The notes under the pieces are model-generated. The model searched no databases. It was not told where the DNA came from and saw nothing but the letters and a program-made list of their open reading frames with translations. DNA of 64,000 nucleotides from JAJXXT01 sp963764465 (GTDB lineage: Bacteria; Pseudomonadota; Alphaproteobacteria; Acetobacterales; Acetobacteraceae), in the NCBI GenBank assembly GCA_963764465.1, contig CAVXSO010000002.1:124001-188000 (forward strand), in the 5' to 3' direction. How positions within the stretch are numbered: the first letter of the stretch is position 1; the number at the start of each line of letters is the position of its first letter. Below, in pieces: positions 41,427-48,489 of the stretch. The position numbers and the translations under genes were made by a program.

Positions 41427-43097
41427 TCAGGCGAGCGGCAGGCGGACGATGAAGCGGGCGCCGCGCATCTGGCCCTGGGTGTCGCGCCGGTTCTCGGCGG
41501 TGATCGTGCCGTGCAGCGCCTCGATGATCTGGCGGGTGATCGAGAGGCCGAGGCCGGAATGCTGGCCAAAGCTCTCGTCCTGCGGGCGCTCGGAATAGAA
41601 CCGGTCGAAGATCTGCTCGAGCTTGGCTTCCGGAATGCCCGGGCCCTCGTCCTCCACCGTGATCTCGGCGCTGCGCCCGACGCTGCGCACGTGCAGGCGG
41701 ATCCGCCCGTCCGGCGGCGAGAAGCTCTGCGCGTTGCCGATGAGGTTGCGCAGCACCTGCACCAGCCGGTCCTCGATCGCGCGGACCTCCACCGGCTCGT
41801 TGCCGGGGGCGAGTTCCAGCCGTGGCGCGCCCGGCCGGCGCGTCGCCTCGTCCAGTTCCACGAGCGTGGCGAGGATCGGCCGCACGGCGACGGCCTCGGC
41901 GGGGACGCGCGAGAGTTCCGCGTCGATGCGCGAGGCGTCGCTGATGTCGGAGATCAGCCGGTCGAGCCGGCGGACGTCGGCGGCGATGATGCTGAGCAGC
42001 CGGCGCTGCTGGTCCGCGTCCTCGATGCGCGTCAGCGTCTCGATGGCGCTGCGGATGGAGGAAAGCGGGTTCTTGATCTCGTGCGCGACGTCGGCGGCGA
42101 AGCGTTCGGTCGCGTCCATGCGCGTCCACAGCGCGCGGGCGGAATCGGCGAGCGCGTGCGCCAGTTCGCCCACCTCGTCGCTGCGCGCGAGCAGGCCGGA
42201 GGGCACGGTGCCGGTGCGCCCGCTGCCCTCGCGCATCGCGTCCGCCGCCTGGGCGAGGCGCAGGATCGGCCGCGCGATGGTGAGCGAGAGGTACCAGGAC
42301 AGCAGCAGGCTGAAGACCAGCGCGGTGCCGAACAGGCCGAGGATCGACAGCCGCACAGCGAGGAGGCTGTCGTCGATTTCCCGCGCCTCGCGCGTGAGCA
42401 GGACGATGCCCACGGTGTGCTGGTCGCGCTCAACCGGCTCGGCCACCGTGACCAGCAGCCGGTTGTCCTGGGTACGGCGGATATAGGGCGGCATCTCGCG
42501 CGAGGAGTCCGAGCCGGAAAGCCGGATCTCCTCCTTCACGTTCGGCTGCCACTCGGGACCGCCAACGCCGGGGCCGCTGTCCAGCGCCGGCGCGCCGCCA
42601 CCATGCGGCATGATGGAAAGCGCCCAGTCGTAGACCTTGCCGATGGCGCCGAGCACCTGGCCGCGATTGACCGGCGGCGGCAGGGCTTCTGCCTCCACCG
42701 CGCCGCCGGTGCTCTGGCGCAGCCTGGAATCGGCGATGATCGTCCCGTCCGGCGCGTAGACCTTGGCCTGCGCGCTTGGCGTCGGCGCGGTGAGGCGGCG
42801 CAGCAGCGGCTGGGCGAGCTGCGCGTCCAGATGCGGTTCGCCCTTGGCGTTCAGCAGCACCGCGCTCTGGCCGAGTGCTGCCGCGTAGATCCGCGCTTCC
42901 TCCCGCAGGGTGCCGACTTCCGCGACGAGCAGGCCGTTCTGGTACTGGTCGAGATACAGCAGTGCGGCGAGCAGCAGCCCGAGCGGGAGCGCGTTGACCA
43001 GCAGGATGCGGCGCAGCAGCGGCGAGGACAGGCGCGCGCGCCGCGGGCGTTCCCGCGCCCGCGATTCGACCGGCACCAGGATGCCGCTATCAGGCAT
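41427..43097 (-). CDS. chvG: Sensor histidine kinase ChvG
   Basis: A 556-residue inner-membrane kinase. The first helix (LLRRILLVNALPLGLLLAAL) is at ~28-47, a periplasmic ChvG-type sensor follows, and the second helix (LSILGLFGTALVFSLLLSWY) leads to a HAMP domain. The phosphoacceptor is His339 in DVAHEIKNPLSSIRSA. The ATP-binding domain has N (NLIGNAQSF), G1 (DEGPGIP) and G2 (GLGLSITRQI) boxes. In rhizobia and relatives ChvG senses acidity/envelope stress and phosphorylates ChvI. It lies 34 bases after chvI. The hprK/PTS genes that often follow are absent. Confidence 0.92.
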   Translation of the reverse strand: MPDSGILVPVESRARERPRRARLSSPLLRRILLVNALPLGLLLAALLYLDQYQNGLLVAEVGTLREEARIYAAALGQSAVLLNAKGEPHLDAQLAQPLLRRLTAPTPSAQAKVYAPDGTIIADSRLRQSTGGAVEAEALPPPVNRGQVLGAIGKVYDWALSIMPHGGGAPALDSGPGVGGPEWQPNVKEEIRLSGSDSSREMPPYIRRTQDNRLLVTVAEPVERDQHTVGIVLLTREAREIDDSLLAVRLSILGLFGTALVFSLLLSWYLSLTIARPILRLAQAADAMREGSGRTGTVPSGLLARSDEVGELAHALADSARALWTRMDATERFAADVAHEIKNPLSSIRSAIETLTRIEDADQQRRLLSIIAADVRRLDRLISDISDASRIDAELSRVPAEAVAVRPILATLVELDEATRRPGAPRLELAPGNEPVEVRAIEDRLVQVLRNLIGNAQSFSPPDGRIRLHVRSVGRSAEITVEDEGPGIPEAKLEQIFDRFYSERPQDESFGQHSGLGLSITRQIIEALHGTITAENRRDTQGQMRGARFIVRLPLA

Positions 43098-43131
43098 CAG
43101 GCGTCACGTGCGCGCGGCGCGCGGCCAGGGC

Positions 43132-43833
43132 TCAGCCCTCCTTGTAGCGGTAGCCAATGCCGTAGAGCGTCTCGATCGCGTTGAAGCTGTCGTCGCTGGA
43201 ACGGAACTTCTTGCGCACGCGCTTGATGTGGCTGTCGATCGTGCGGTCATCCACGTAGATGTTCTCGCCATAGGCAGCGTCGATCAGCTGGTCGCGCGAC
43301 TTTACCAGGCCGGGGCGCGTGGCCAGCGCCTTCACCAGCAGGAACTCGGTGACGGTGAGCTGGATGTCGACACCCTGCCAGGTGCATTTGTGCTTGTTCT
43401 CGTCGAGCACGAGGTCGCCGCGCGTGAGCACGCCCGCGGGCAGCGCGCCGGAACCCTCGGCGCGACTGGCCTCGTTGCGGCGAAGCAGGGCGCGGATGCG
43501 CTCGATGAGCAGGCGCTGGGAGAACGGCTTGGTGATGAAGTCGTCGGCGCCGAGCCGCAGGCCCATCAGCTCGTCCACTTCCTCATCCTTGCTGGTGAGG
43601 AAAATGATCGGCAGGGACGACGTCTTGCGCAGCTTCTGCAGCAGCTCCATCCCGTCCATGCGCGGCATCTTGATGTCGAGCACGGCGAGGTCCACGGGGC
43701 GCGCCGTGATGCCCTGCAACGCGCTCTCGCCGTCGGTATAGGTGCGGACCTGAAATCCCTCCTGCTCCAGCGTCATCTGGACCGAGGTGAGGATGTTGCG
43801 GTCGTCATCCACGAGGGCAATGGTCTGCTTCAT
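43132..43833 (-). CDS. chvI: DNA-binding response regulator ChvI
   Basis: A 233-residue OmpR/PhoB-class regulator. The receiver has the acidic triad start (ALVDDDRN), the phosphoacceptor Asp53 (VLDIKMPRMDG), Thr (IIFLTSKDEEVDELMGLRLG) and Lys (DDFITKPF). The C-terminal winged helix has 'LTVTEFLLVKALATRPGLVK' and 'DRTIDSHIKRVRKKF', matching ChvI very closely. The ATG at 43833 is preceded by GGAGGA at good spacing; the frame continues upstream without homology. It is first in the operon with chvG and divergent from the HugZ-like gene. Confidence 0.95.
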   Translation of the reverse strand: MKQTIALVDDDRNILTSVQMTLEQEGFQVRTYTDGESALQGITARPVDLAVLDIKMPRMDGMELLQKLRKTSSLPIIFLTSKDEEVDELMGLRLGADDFITKPFSQRLLIERIRALLRRNEASRAEGSGALPAGVLTRGDLVLDENKHKCTWQGVDIQLTVTEFLLVKALATRPGLVKSRDQLIDAAYGENIYVDDRTIDSHIKRVRKKFRSSDDSFNAIETLYGIGYRYKEG

Positions 43834-43903
43834 CAGGGTCTCCTCCGTCCGGGGCATCGGACATCAGCATTATGGCGCAACAGGGGTAGAAAGAGAACGG
43901 AAT

Positions 43904-44614
43904 ATGGCAAATGCCGAGACGGTCTGGGCGGCAAGGCGGCTTCTGCGCGGCGCGCGGCAGGGCGTGCTGGCGACAGCGAGCGACGGGCAGCCGCACGCGG
44001 CACTGGTGACGCCGGCAACCGCGCCGGACCTTTCACCGCTGCTCTTTCTCTCCGGGCTTTCGGCGCACACGCGGCAGCTGCGCGTGGAGCCGCGCTGCGC
44101 GCTGCTGGTTGCGGGGGAGGCCATTGAGACCAACCCGCAGACGGCGCCGCGGCTTGCGGTGCAGGCCGAGGCGCGGCCGGAGCCGGACGCGGCGCTCAGG
44201 GCGCGCTGGCTCGCGCTGCATCCCTATGCCGGGCTCTATGCGGGGCTCGCGGATTTCACGCTGTGGCGGCTGGAGGTGAGCGGCGGGCATTGGGTCGGCG
44301 GGTTCGGGCTCGCGGCGCGCATCTCGCCGCGCGACCTGATGCCGGATGCCGCGGCGGTCGCGGCCGTCGCGGCGGCGGCGGAGGACATCATGGCGCATTG
44401 CAACACCGACCATGGCCCCGCGATGGCGGCGATCGCCGGCGTGGCGGAGGCGCGCATGGTCGCGGTCGATGTCGATGGTTGCGACCTCGCGGCGGGCGAG
44501 CGTGTCGCGCGGGTCGCCTGGCGCGAGCCGGTCGCGGACGCGGCGGGCGTGCGGGCGGAGCTGGTGCGGCTGGCGCGCGAGGCGAGGATGCGGGCTACCA
44601 GAGCGGGTTCTTGA
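43904..44614 (+). CDS. HugZ-like pyridoxamine 5'-phosphate oxidase-family protein
   Basis: A 236-residue protein. The first ~150 residues are a split-barrel FMN-binding-like domain (ARRLLRGARQGVLATASDGQ, then ALVTPATAPDLSPLLFLSGL). The last ~80 contain a DUF2470-type helix region with 'EDIMAHCNTDHGPAMAAIAG'. This two-domain layout is that of HugZ-type haem-utilisation proteins and of a broad, partly uncharacterised family, so haem breakdown is possible but not shown. The ATG at 43904 opens the conserved part. The 3' end overlaps dnaQ on the other strand by 20 bases. Confidence 0.85.
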   Translation: MANAETVWAARRLLRGARQGVLATASDGQPHAALVTPATAPDLSPLLFLSGLSAHTRQLRVEPRCALLVAGEAIETNPQTAPRLAVQAEARPEPDAALRARWLALHPYAGLYAGLADFTLWRLEVSGGHWVGGFGLAARISPRDLMPDAAAVAAVAAAAEDIMAHCNTDHGPAMAAIAGVAEARMVAVDVDGCDLAAGERVARVAWREPVADAAGVRAELVRLAREARMRATRAGS

Positions 44615-45263
44615 GCTTGGCCACGAAATCCGCGTGCGCCGCGAGCGCATCCGCGTCCGGCTCGATGCGGCGGGGCGTGCGCGGCTTGCGCGCGGCGAGG
44701 TCGAACGCCGCGCGCACCAGCGACGCGCTCGCGAGGTCGAAGCCGCGCTGCCGGCCGCCGGTGAGCTCCACGTAGACCTCGGCGAGGAGGCGGCAGTCCA
44801 GCAGCGCGTTGTGCGTGGTGCGCTCGGACAGATCGATTTCGAAACGTCGGCACAGCGCGTCGAGGCTGTTGGGCATGCCCGGGAAGCGCGCGCGCGCCAG
44901 CGCCAGCGTGTCCACCATGCGGGCGCGCTCGAGCGGCGGGCGGCCGATGCGCGTGAACTCGGCGTCGAGGAAGCTGAAGTCGAAGCTCGCGTTGTGCGCG
45001 ATGAGCGGGCCGGCGCCGAGGAACGCCAGCAGGTCGTCGGCGATTTCCTCGAAGCGAGGAGCGTCGCGCAGCCGGTCCGACGTGATGCCGTGCACGCGCA
45101 CCGCGTCCTCCGGCACGTCGCGCTCGGGGTTGACCAGGCGATGGAAGGTCTTGCCCGTGGGCAGGTCGCCCTCGAGCTCGATGCCGGCGACCTCGATCAG
45201 CCGGTCGCCGGTGAGCGGGTCGAAGCCTGTCGTTTCGGTATCGAACAGGACCGCGCGGTTCAT
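44595..45263 (-). CDS. dnaQ: DNA polymerase III epsilon subunit (proofreading exonuclease)
   Basis: A 222-residue 3'-5' exonuclease of the DEDDh class. Exo I is FDTETTG (Asp8, Glu10), Exo II is 'AHNASFDFSFLDAEF', and Exo III is 'HNALLDCRLLAEVYVEL'. It proofreads for the replicative polymerase. The C-terminal tail (FVAKLKNPLW) is typical of alphaproteobacterial DnaQ. The start at 45263 overlaps the coaE stop by 4 bases, the usual coaE-dnaQ arrangement. Confidence 0.95.
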   Translation of the reverse strand: MNRAVLFDTETTGFDPLTGDRLIEVAGIELEGDLPTGKTFHRLVNPERDVPEDAVRVHGITSDRLRDAPRFEEIADDLLAFLGAGPLIAHNASFDFSFLDAEFTRIGRPPLERARMVDTLALARARFPGMPNSLDALCRRFEIDLSERTTHNALLDCRLLAEVYVELTGGRQRGFDLASASLVRAAFDLAARKPRTPRRIEPDADALAAHADFVAKLKNPLW

Positions 45264-45853
45264 GCTCCCTCCTCCCGCCATTGGCGCACGAGGCGGCGCA
45301 GGCGGCGCTGGCTGTGATGGCGCGACAGCCCGGTATGGACAACGACGTCGGCGCGGCGGCGCTTCTCGGCGTCGGGCATCTGGCGCGCGAGGATGGCGGT
45401 GATCTCCGCGTCGCTGCGGCCGCGAGCGCGCACGCGCTGGCGCTGCACGGATGGGGGTGCGGAGACGACGACCAGGATGTCGGCGCGATCGGCCTCCCCG
45501 GTCTCGAACAGCAGCGGGATGTCGAGCACGGCGAGCGTGCGGCCGTGCGCGCGGGCGCGGGCGAGGAAGCGGCGCTCGGCGGCGCGTACCATCGGGTGCA
45601 GGATCGCCTCGAGCCGGCGCAGCGCCGCGCGGTCGGCGAGGACGGCAGCGCGCAGGGCGGCGCGGTCCAGCCTTCCCTCGCGCACCGTGCCGGGGAAGGC
45701 GCGCGCGATTGCCGGCAGTGCGGCGCCGCCCGGCGCCTGCAGGCGGTGCACGGCGGCATCCGCGTCGAACACCGGCAGCCCGAGGCGGCGGAACGTCGCG
45801 GCCGCCGCGGACTTGCCCATCCCGATGCCGCCGGTGAGGCCTATGACGCGCAT
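45260..45853 (-). CDS. coaE: Dephospho-CoA kinase
   Basis: A 197-residue P-loop kinase that phosphorylates the 3'-hydroxyl of dephospho-CoA, the last step of CoA synthesis. The P-loop GGIGMGKS is at 8-15; 'PVFDADAAVHRL' and 'AVLDIPLLFETG' are family motifs. The ATG at 45853 is chosen because the frame upstream is only antisense translation. It is followed by dnaQ with a 4-base overlap and is divergent from the phosphatase gene by 57 bases. Confidence 0.95.
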   Translation of the reverse strand: MRVIGLTGGIGMGKSAAAATFRRLGLPVFDADAAVHRLQAPGGAALPAIARAFPGTVREGRLDRAALRAAVLADRAALRRLEAILHPMVRAAERRFLARARAHGRTLAVLDIPLLFETGEADRADILVVVSAPPSVQRQRVRARGRSDAEITAILARQMPDAEKRRRADVVVHTGLSRHHSQRRLRRLVRQWREEGA

Positions 45854-45910
45854 GCCGCTTTTTGGCGGGGCGGGATTGCGGGCGCAACAGGCACGAGGTC
45901 TGATACGCGC

Positions 45911-46726
45911 ATGACCGATGTGACAAGGGACGACCTGCGGATGCGGCTCGCGGCCGCGACGCGCCTGGTGGAGGAGGCGGGACGCATGGCGATCGCGATG
46001 CGCCCGAAGGCGGGGGCGCCGGCAGCGACGCTGAAGGGCGTGCAGGACTGGCTGACCGAGGCGGACGGCGCGGTGGAACGTTTCCTCGACACGGCGCTGG
46101 CGGAGGCGTTCCCGCGGGACGGTTTCCTCGGCGAGGAGGGCGGACGCCGCGCCGGTGCCCTCACCTGGGTTGTGGACCCGATCGACGGGACCGCGAACTA
46201 CGCGCGCGGCAGCACGCGGTTCTGTGTCTCGCTCGGGCTGATGGCGGGGGGCGAGGCGCTGCTCGGCGTGGTGGCGGCGCCGGCGCTCGGCGACGTTTAT
46301 GCGGCGGCGCGCGGGCTCGGCGCCACCTGCAATGGCGCGCCGATCCGCGCGGCGACGACCGAAGCGCTGGAGCGCGGCACGGTCGAGCTCGGCTGGTCGC
46401 GCCGGCGGCCCGACCCCGCGTTCCAGGCTATGCTCGCCTCGGTGATGGCGACGGGCGCGGCGGTCCGTCTCGGCGGTTCCGGCGCGCTCGGGCTGATGGA
46501 TGTCGCGTGCGGGCGGACGGACGCCTATGCCGAGCTGCACATCAATCTCTGGGATGTCGCGGCCGCGCTCGCGATCCTGGGCGAGGCGGGGGCGCGGGTC
46601 TCGCCCTTCACCGCGGGCCAGGGGCTGAGCAAGGGCAACGCGATCCTTGCCGCCGCACCCGGCGTCGCCGGCGCGCTGGGGCGGGCCATCGGCGCGGCCC
46701 TGGGGCTGGCGGCGGATTGGCGCTAG
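45911..46726 (+). CDS. Inositol monophosphatase-family phosphatase
   Basis: A 271-residue Mg-dependent phosphatase. Metal ligands are visible: Glu76 (FLGEEGG) and Asp89/Asp92 in WVVDPIDGTANYA. A C-terminal Asp occurs in 'LHINLWDVAAALAILGEAG'. Members dephosphorylate inositol phosphate, histidinol phosphate (HisN) or act as SuhB. The sequence alone does not settle which; no his genes are nearby. The ATG at 45911 begins the homologous part. It ends 9 bases before the amidohydrolase gene, so the two are likely cotranscribed. Confidence 0.9.
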   Translation: MTDVTRDDLRMRLAAATRLVEEAGRMAIAMRPKAGAPAATLKGVQDWLTEADGAVERFLDTALAEAFPRDGFLGEEGGRRAGALTWVVDPIDGTANYARGSTRFCVSLGLMAGGEALLGVVAAPALGDVYAAARGLGATCNGAPIRAATTEALERGTVELGWSRRRPDPAFQAMLASVMATGAAVRLGGSGALGLMDVACGRTDAYAELHINLWDVAAALAILGEAGARVSPFTAGQGLSKGNAILAAAPGVAGALGRAIGAALGLAADWR

Positions 46727-46735
46727 GTTCGTGCC

Positions 46736-47974
46736 ATGACCGCACCGAAGCAGATTCTCTTCACCAACGCCCGCATCGCCGACGCCACGCGCGCCGAGCC
46801 CGTCGAGGGGCATGTCCTCGTCGAGGGCGGAACGATCCGCGATCTTGCGGCGCGCCCGGTCGCGGCGGCGGACCGGCTCGTCCTGGATCTCAAGGGCCGC
46901 ACGCTGATGCCGGGGTTGATCGACTGCCACGTGCATGTCGTCGCCTCGATGATGAACCTCGGGCAGAACGCGCAGCTGCCGGAGGCGACTGCGGTGCTGC
47001 GCTCGCTGCCGGTCATGAAGGGGATGCTGCATCGCGGCTTCACCACGGTGCGCGATGTCGGCGGCGCGCCCCCTGCGCTTGCCGAGGCGGTGGCGGCGGG
47101 GCTTGCCGAGGGGCCGCGGCTCGTCGTCTGCGGCAAGGCGCTGTCCAAGACCGGCGGGCATGTGGATCTCCGGCCGCGTAACGACTGGCACGACCCGCAT
47201 CGGTGGCGGCGCAATTTCGGCGCGCTCGGCCGCGTCGCCGATGGCGTGGACGAGGTGCGCCGCGCCTGCCGCGAGGAGCTGCGCGAGGGCGCCATGTTCA
47301 TCAAGATCATGGCCAATGGCGGCGTCGCGAGCCCGACCGACCCGATCGCCTGGCAAGGTTATTCCGAGGCCGAAATGCGCGCGGCGGTGGAGGAGGCGGC
47401 GGATGCCGGGACCTATGTCTCGGCGCATCTCTACACCTCGCCCGCGATCGCGCGCGCGGTCGCCGCGGGGGTGCACAGCCTCGAGCACTGCAACCGCATC
47501 GACGCGCCGACGGCGGCGCTGGCGGCAAAGGCCGGCTGTGTCGCGGTGCCGACCCTGGTGACCTACGAGGCGTTGGCGACGGACGGCCCGCGTCTCGGCC
47601 TGCCGCCCGATTCCATCGCCAAGATCGAGGACGTGCGCGGCGCCGGGCTCGCGAGCCTTTCCATCCTGCGCGACGCCGGGGTGCGCATGGCGTTCGGCTC
47701 CGACCTGCTGGGTGAGACGCATGTGCGCCAGAGCGAGGAATTCGCGATCCGCGCGCGCGTGCTGCCGGCGCGCGACATCCTCGCCGCCGCGACGACGGAA
47801 GCGGCGAGGCTGATCCGCATGGAGGGCCGGCTCGGCGTGGTGGCCGAGGGCGCCATCGCCGATCTGCTCGTTACCGGATGCAATCCTTTGGAGGATGTGA
47901 CCCCGCTGGCCCAACCGGAACGGCATATCCCTGGTATCGTCCAGGGTGGGCGAGTCGTGCGGATGGCATTGTAG
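46736..47974 (+). CDS. Metal-dependent amidohydrolase (Xaa-Pro dipeptidase/imidazolonepropionase-like)
   Basis: A 412-residue amidohydrolase. Metal ligands are His65 and His67 (LIDCHVHV), a carboxylatable Lys190 (FIKIMANGG), His231 (VSAHLYTS), His ~251 (SLEHCNRI) and Asp323 (FGSDLLG). This pattern fits the binuclear-zinc group that includes prolidase-type Sgx enzymes and ochratoxinase-like amidases. There is no signal peptide, so it is cytosolic. The substrate is probably an N-acyl or peptide amide, but cannot be named. It is followed by a 201-base gap and cspA. Confidence 0.9.
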   Translation: MTAPKQILFTNARIADATRAEPVEGHVLVEGGTIRDLAARPVAAADRLVLDLKGRTLMPGLIDCHVHVVASMMNLGQNAQLPEATAVLRSLPVMKGMLHRGFTTVRDVGGAPPALAEAVAAGLAEGPRLVVCGKALSKTGGHVDLRPRNDWHDPHRWRRNFGALGRVADGVDEVRRACREELREGAMFIKIMANGGVASPTDPIAWQGYSEAEMRAAVEEAADAGTYVSAHLYTSPAIARAVAAGVHSLEHCNRIDAPTAALAAKAGCVAVPTLVTYEALATDGPRLGLPPDSIAKIEDVRGAGLASLSILRDAGVRMAFGSDLLGETHVRQSEEFAIRARVLPARDILAAATTEAARLIRMEGRLGVVAEGAIADLLVTGCNPLEDVTPLAQPERHIPGIVQGGRVVRMAL

Positions 47975-48015
47975 ATCACGCGATTGGGACGATAGGGCCC
48001 CATGATGCGTCGCAA

Positions 48016-48050
48016 TTGACATTTGCTGACATTTGCGGGCATTTTATCTT
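48016..48050 (+). promoter_or_regulatory. Candidate cspA promoter with tandem decamer
   Basis: TTGACA (48016-48021) is a perfect -35; the only AT-rich -10 candidates (TTTTAT 48042-48047 or TATCTT 48045-48050) lie at a long spacing of 20-23 bases. A perfect 10-bp tandem repeat TGACATTTGC (48017-48026, 48027-48036) overlaps it and may be an operator. It lies about 125-160 bases before cspA, fitting a long-leader cold-shock gene. Confidence 0.35.
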
Positions 48051-48134
48051 GGCAATCGCATCTTGGCTCGGCTTGCTGCGCGACCCGGAACTTCGTCCGG
48101 TGCCTTCAAGGGACCAGAGGCACGGTTGTTTCCA

Positions 48135-48154
48135 GCCCCGCGCTGTTGCGGGGC
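48135..48154 (+). promoter_or_regulatory. Stem-loop in the cspA leader
   Basis: GCCCCGC (48135-48141) pairs perfectly with GCGGGGC (48148-48154) around a 6-base loop, 21 bases before the cspA ATG. Cold-shock mRNAs commonly have long structured leaders that refold with temperature; this hairpin, just above the GGAG-containing start region, could serve that role. Confidence 0.5.
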
Positions 48155-48175
48155 GAAACTGACGGAGTGACGGAT

Positions 48176-48379
48176 ATGGCGACCGGGACGGTGAAGTGGT
48201 TCAATACCACGAAGGGTTATGGCTTCATCATGCCGCAGGATGGTGGCAAGGACGTGTTCGTCCACATCACCGCCGTGCAGGCCGCTGGCCTGCGTGGGCT
48301 CAACGAGGGACAGAAGGTTTCCTACGACACCGCCATGGAGCGCGGCAAGGCGGCGGCGACCAACCTCAAGCTGCTCTGA
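48176..48379 (+). CDS. Cold-shock protein, CspA family
   Basis: A 67-residue single cold-shock domain. RNP1 (KGYGFI) and RNP2 (VFVHI) are intact after 'MATGTVKWFNTTKGYGF'. It binds single-stranded RNA/DNA and acts as an RNA chaperone. The ATG at 48176 follows GGAG. A leader of up to ~160 bases with a stem-loop precedes it and a strong intrinsic terminator follows, so it is a single-gene unit. Copy number and inducibility cannot be judged from this window. Confidence 0.96.
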   Translation: MATGTVKWFNTTKGYGFIMPQDGGKDVFVHITAVQAAGLRGLNEGQKVSYDTAMERGKAAATNLKLL

Positions 48380-48406
48380 TCACAGCGAGCAGCAAGCGCT
48401 GATCGG

Positions 48407-48440
48407 CGCCGCCGGAGCGATCCGGCGGCGTTTTCATTTT
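48407..48440 (+). terminator. Intrinsic terminator after cspA
   Basis: A perfect 10-bp stem CGCCGCCGGA (48407-48416) / TCCGGCGGCG (48421-48430) with a GCGA tetraloop is followed by TTTTCATTTT. It begins 28 bases after the cspA stop. It is the clearest factor-independent terminator in the window. Confidence 0.88.
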
Positions 48441-48489
48441 CCGCGGGCTGAATTTTCGCTTGGCGGAACGAAACGCCGCGTCCGCACCG

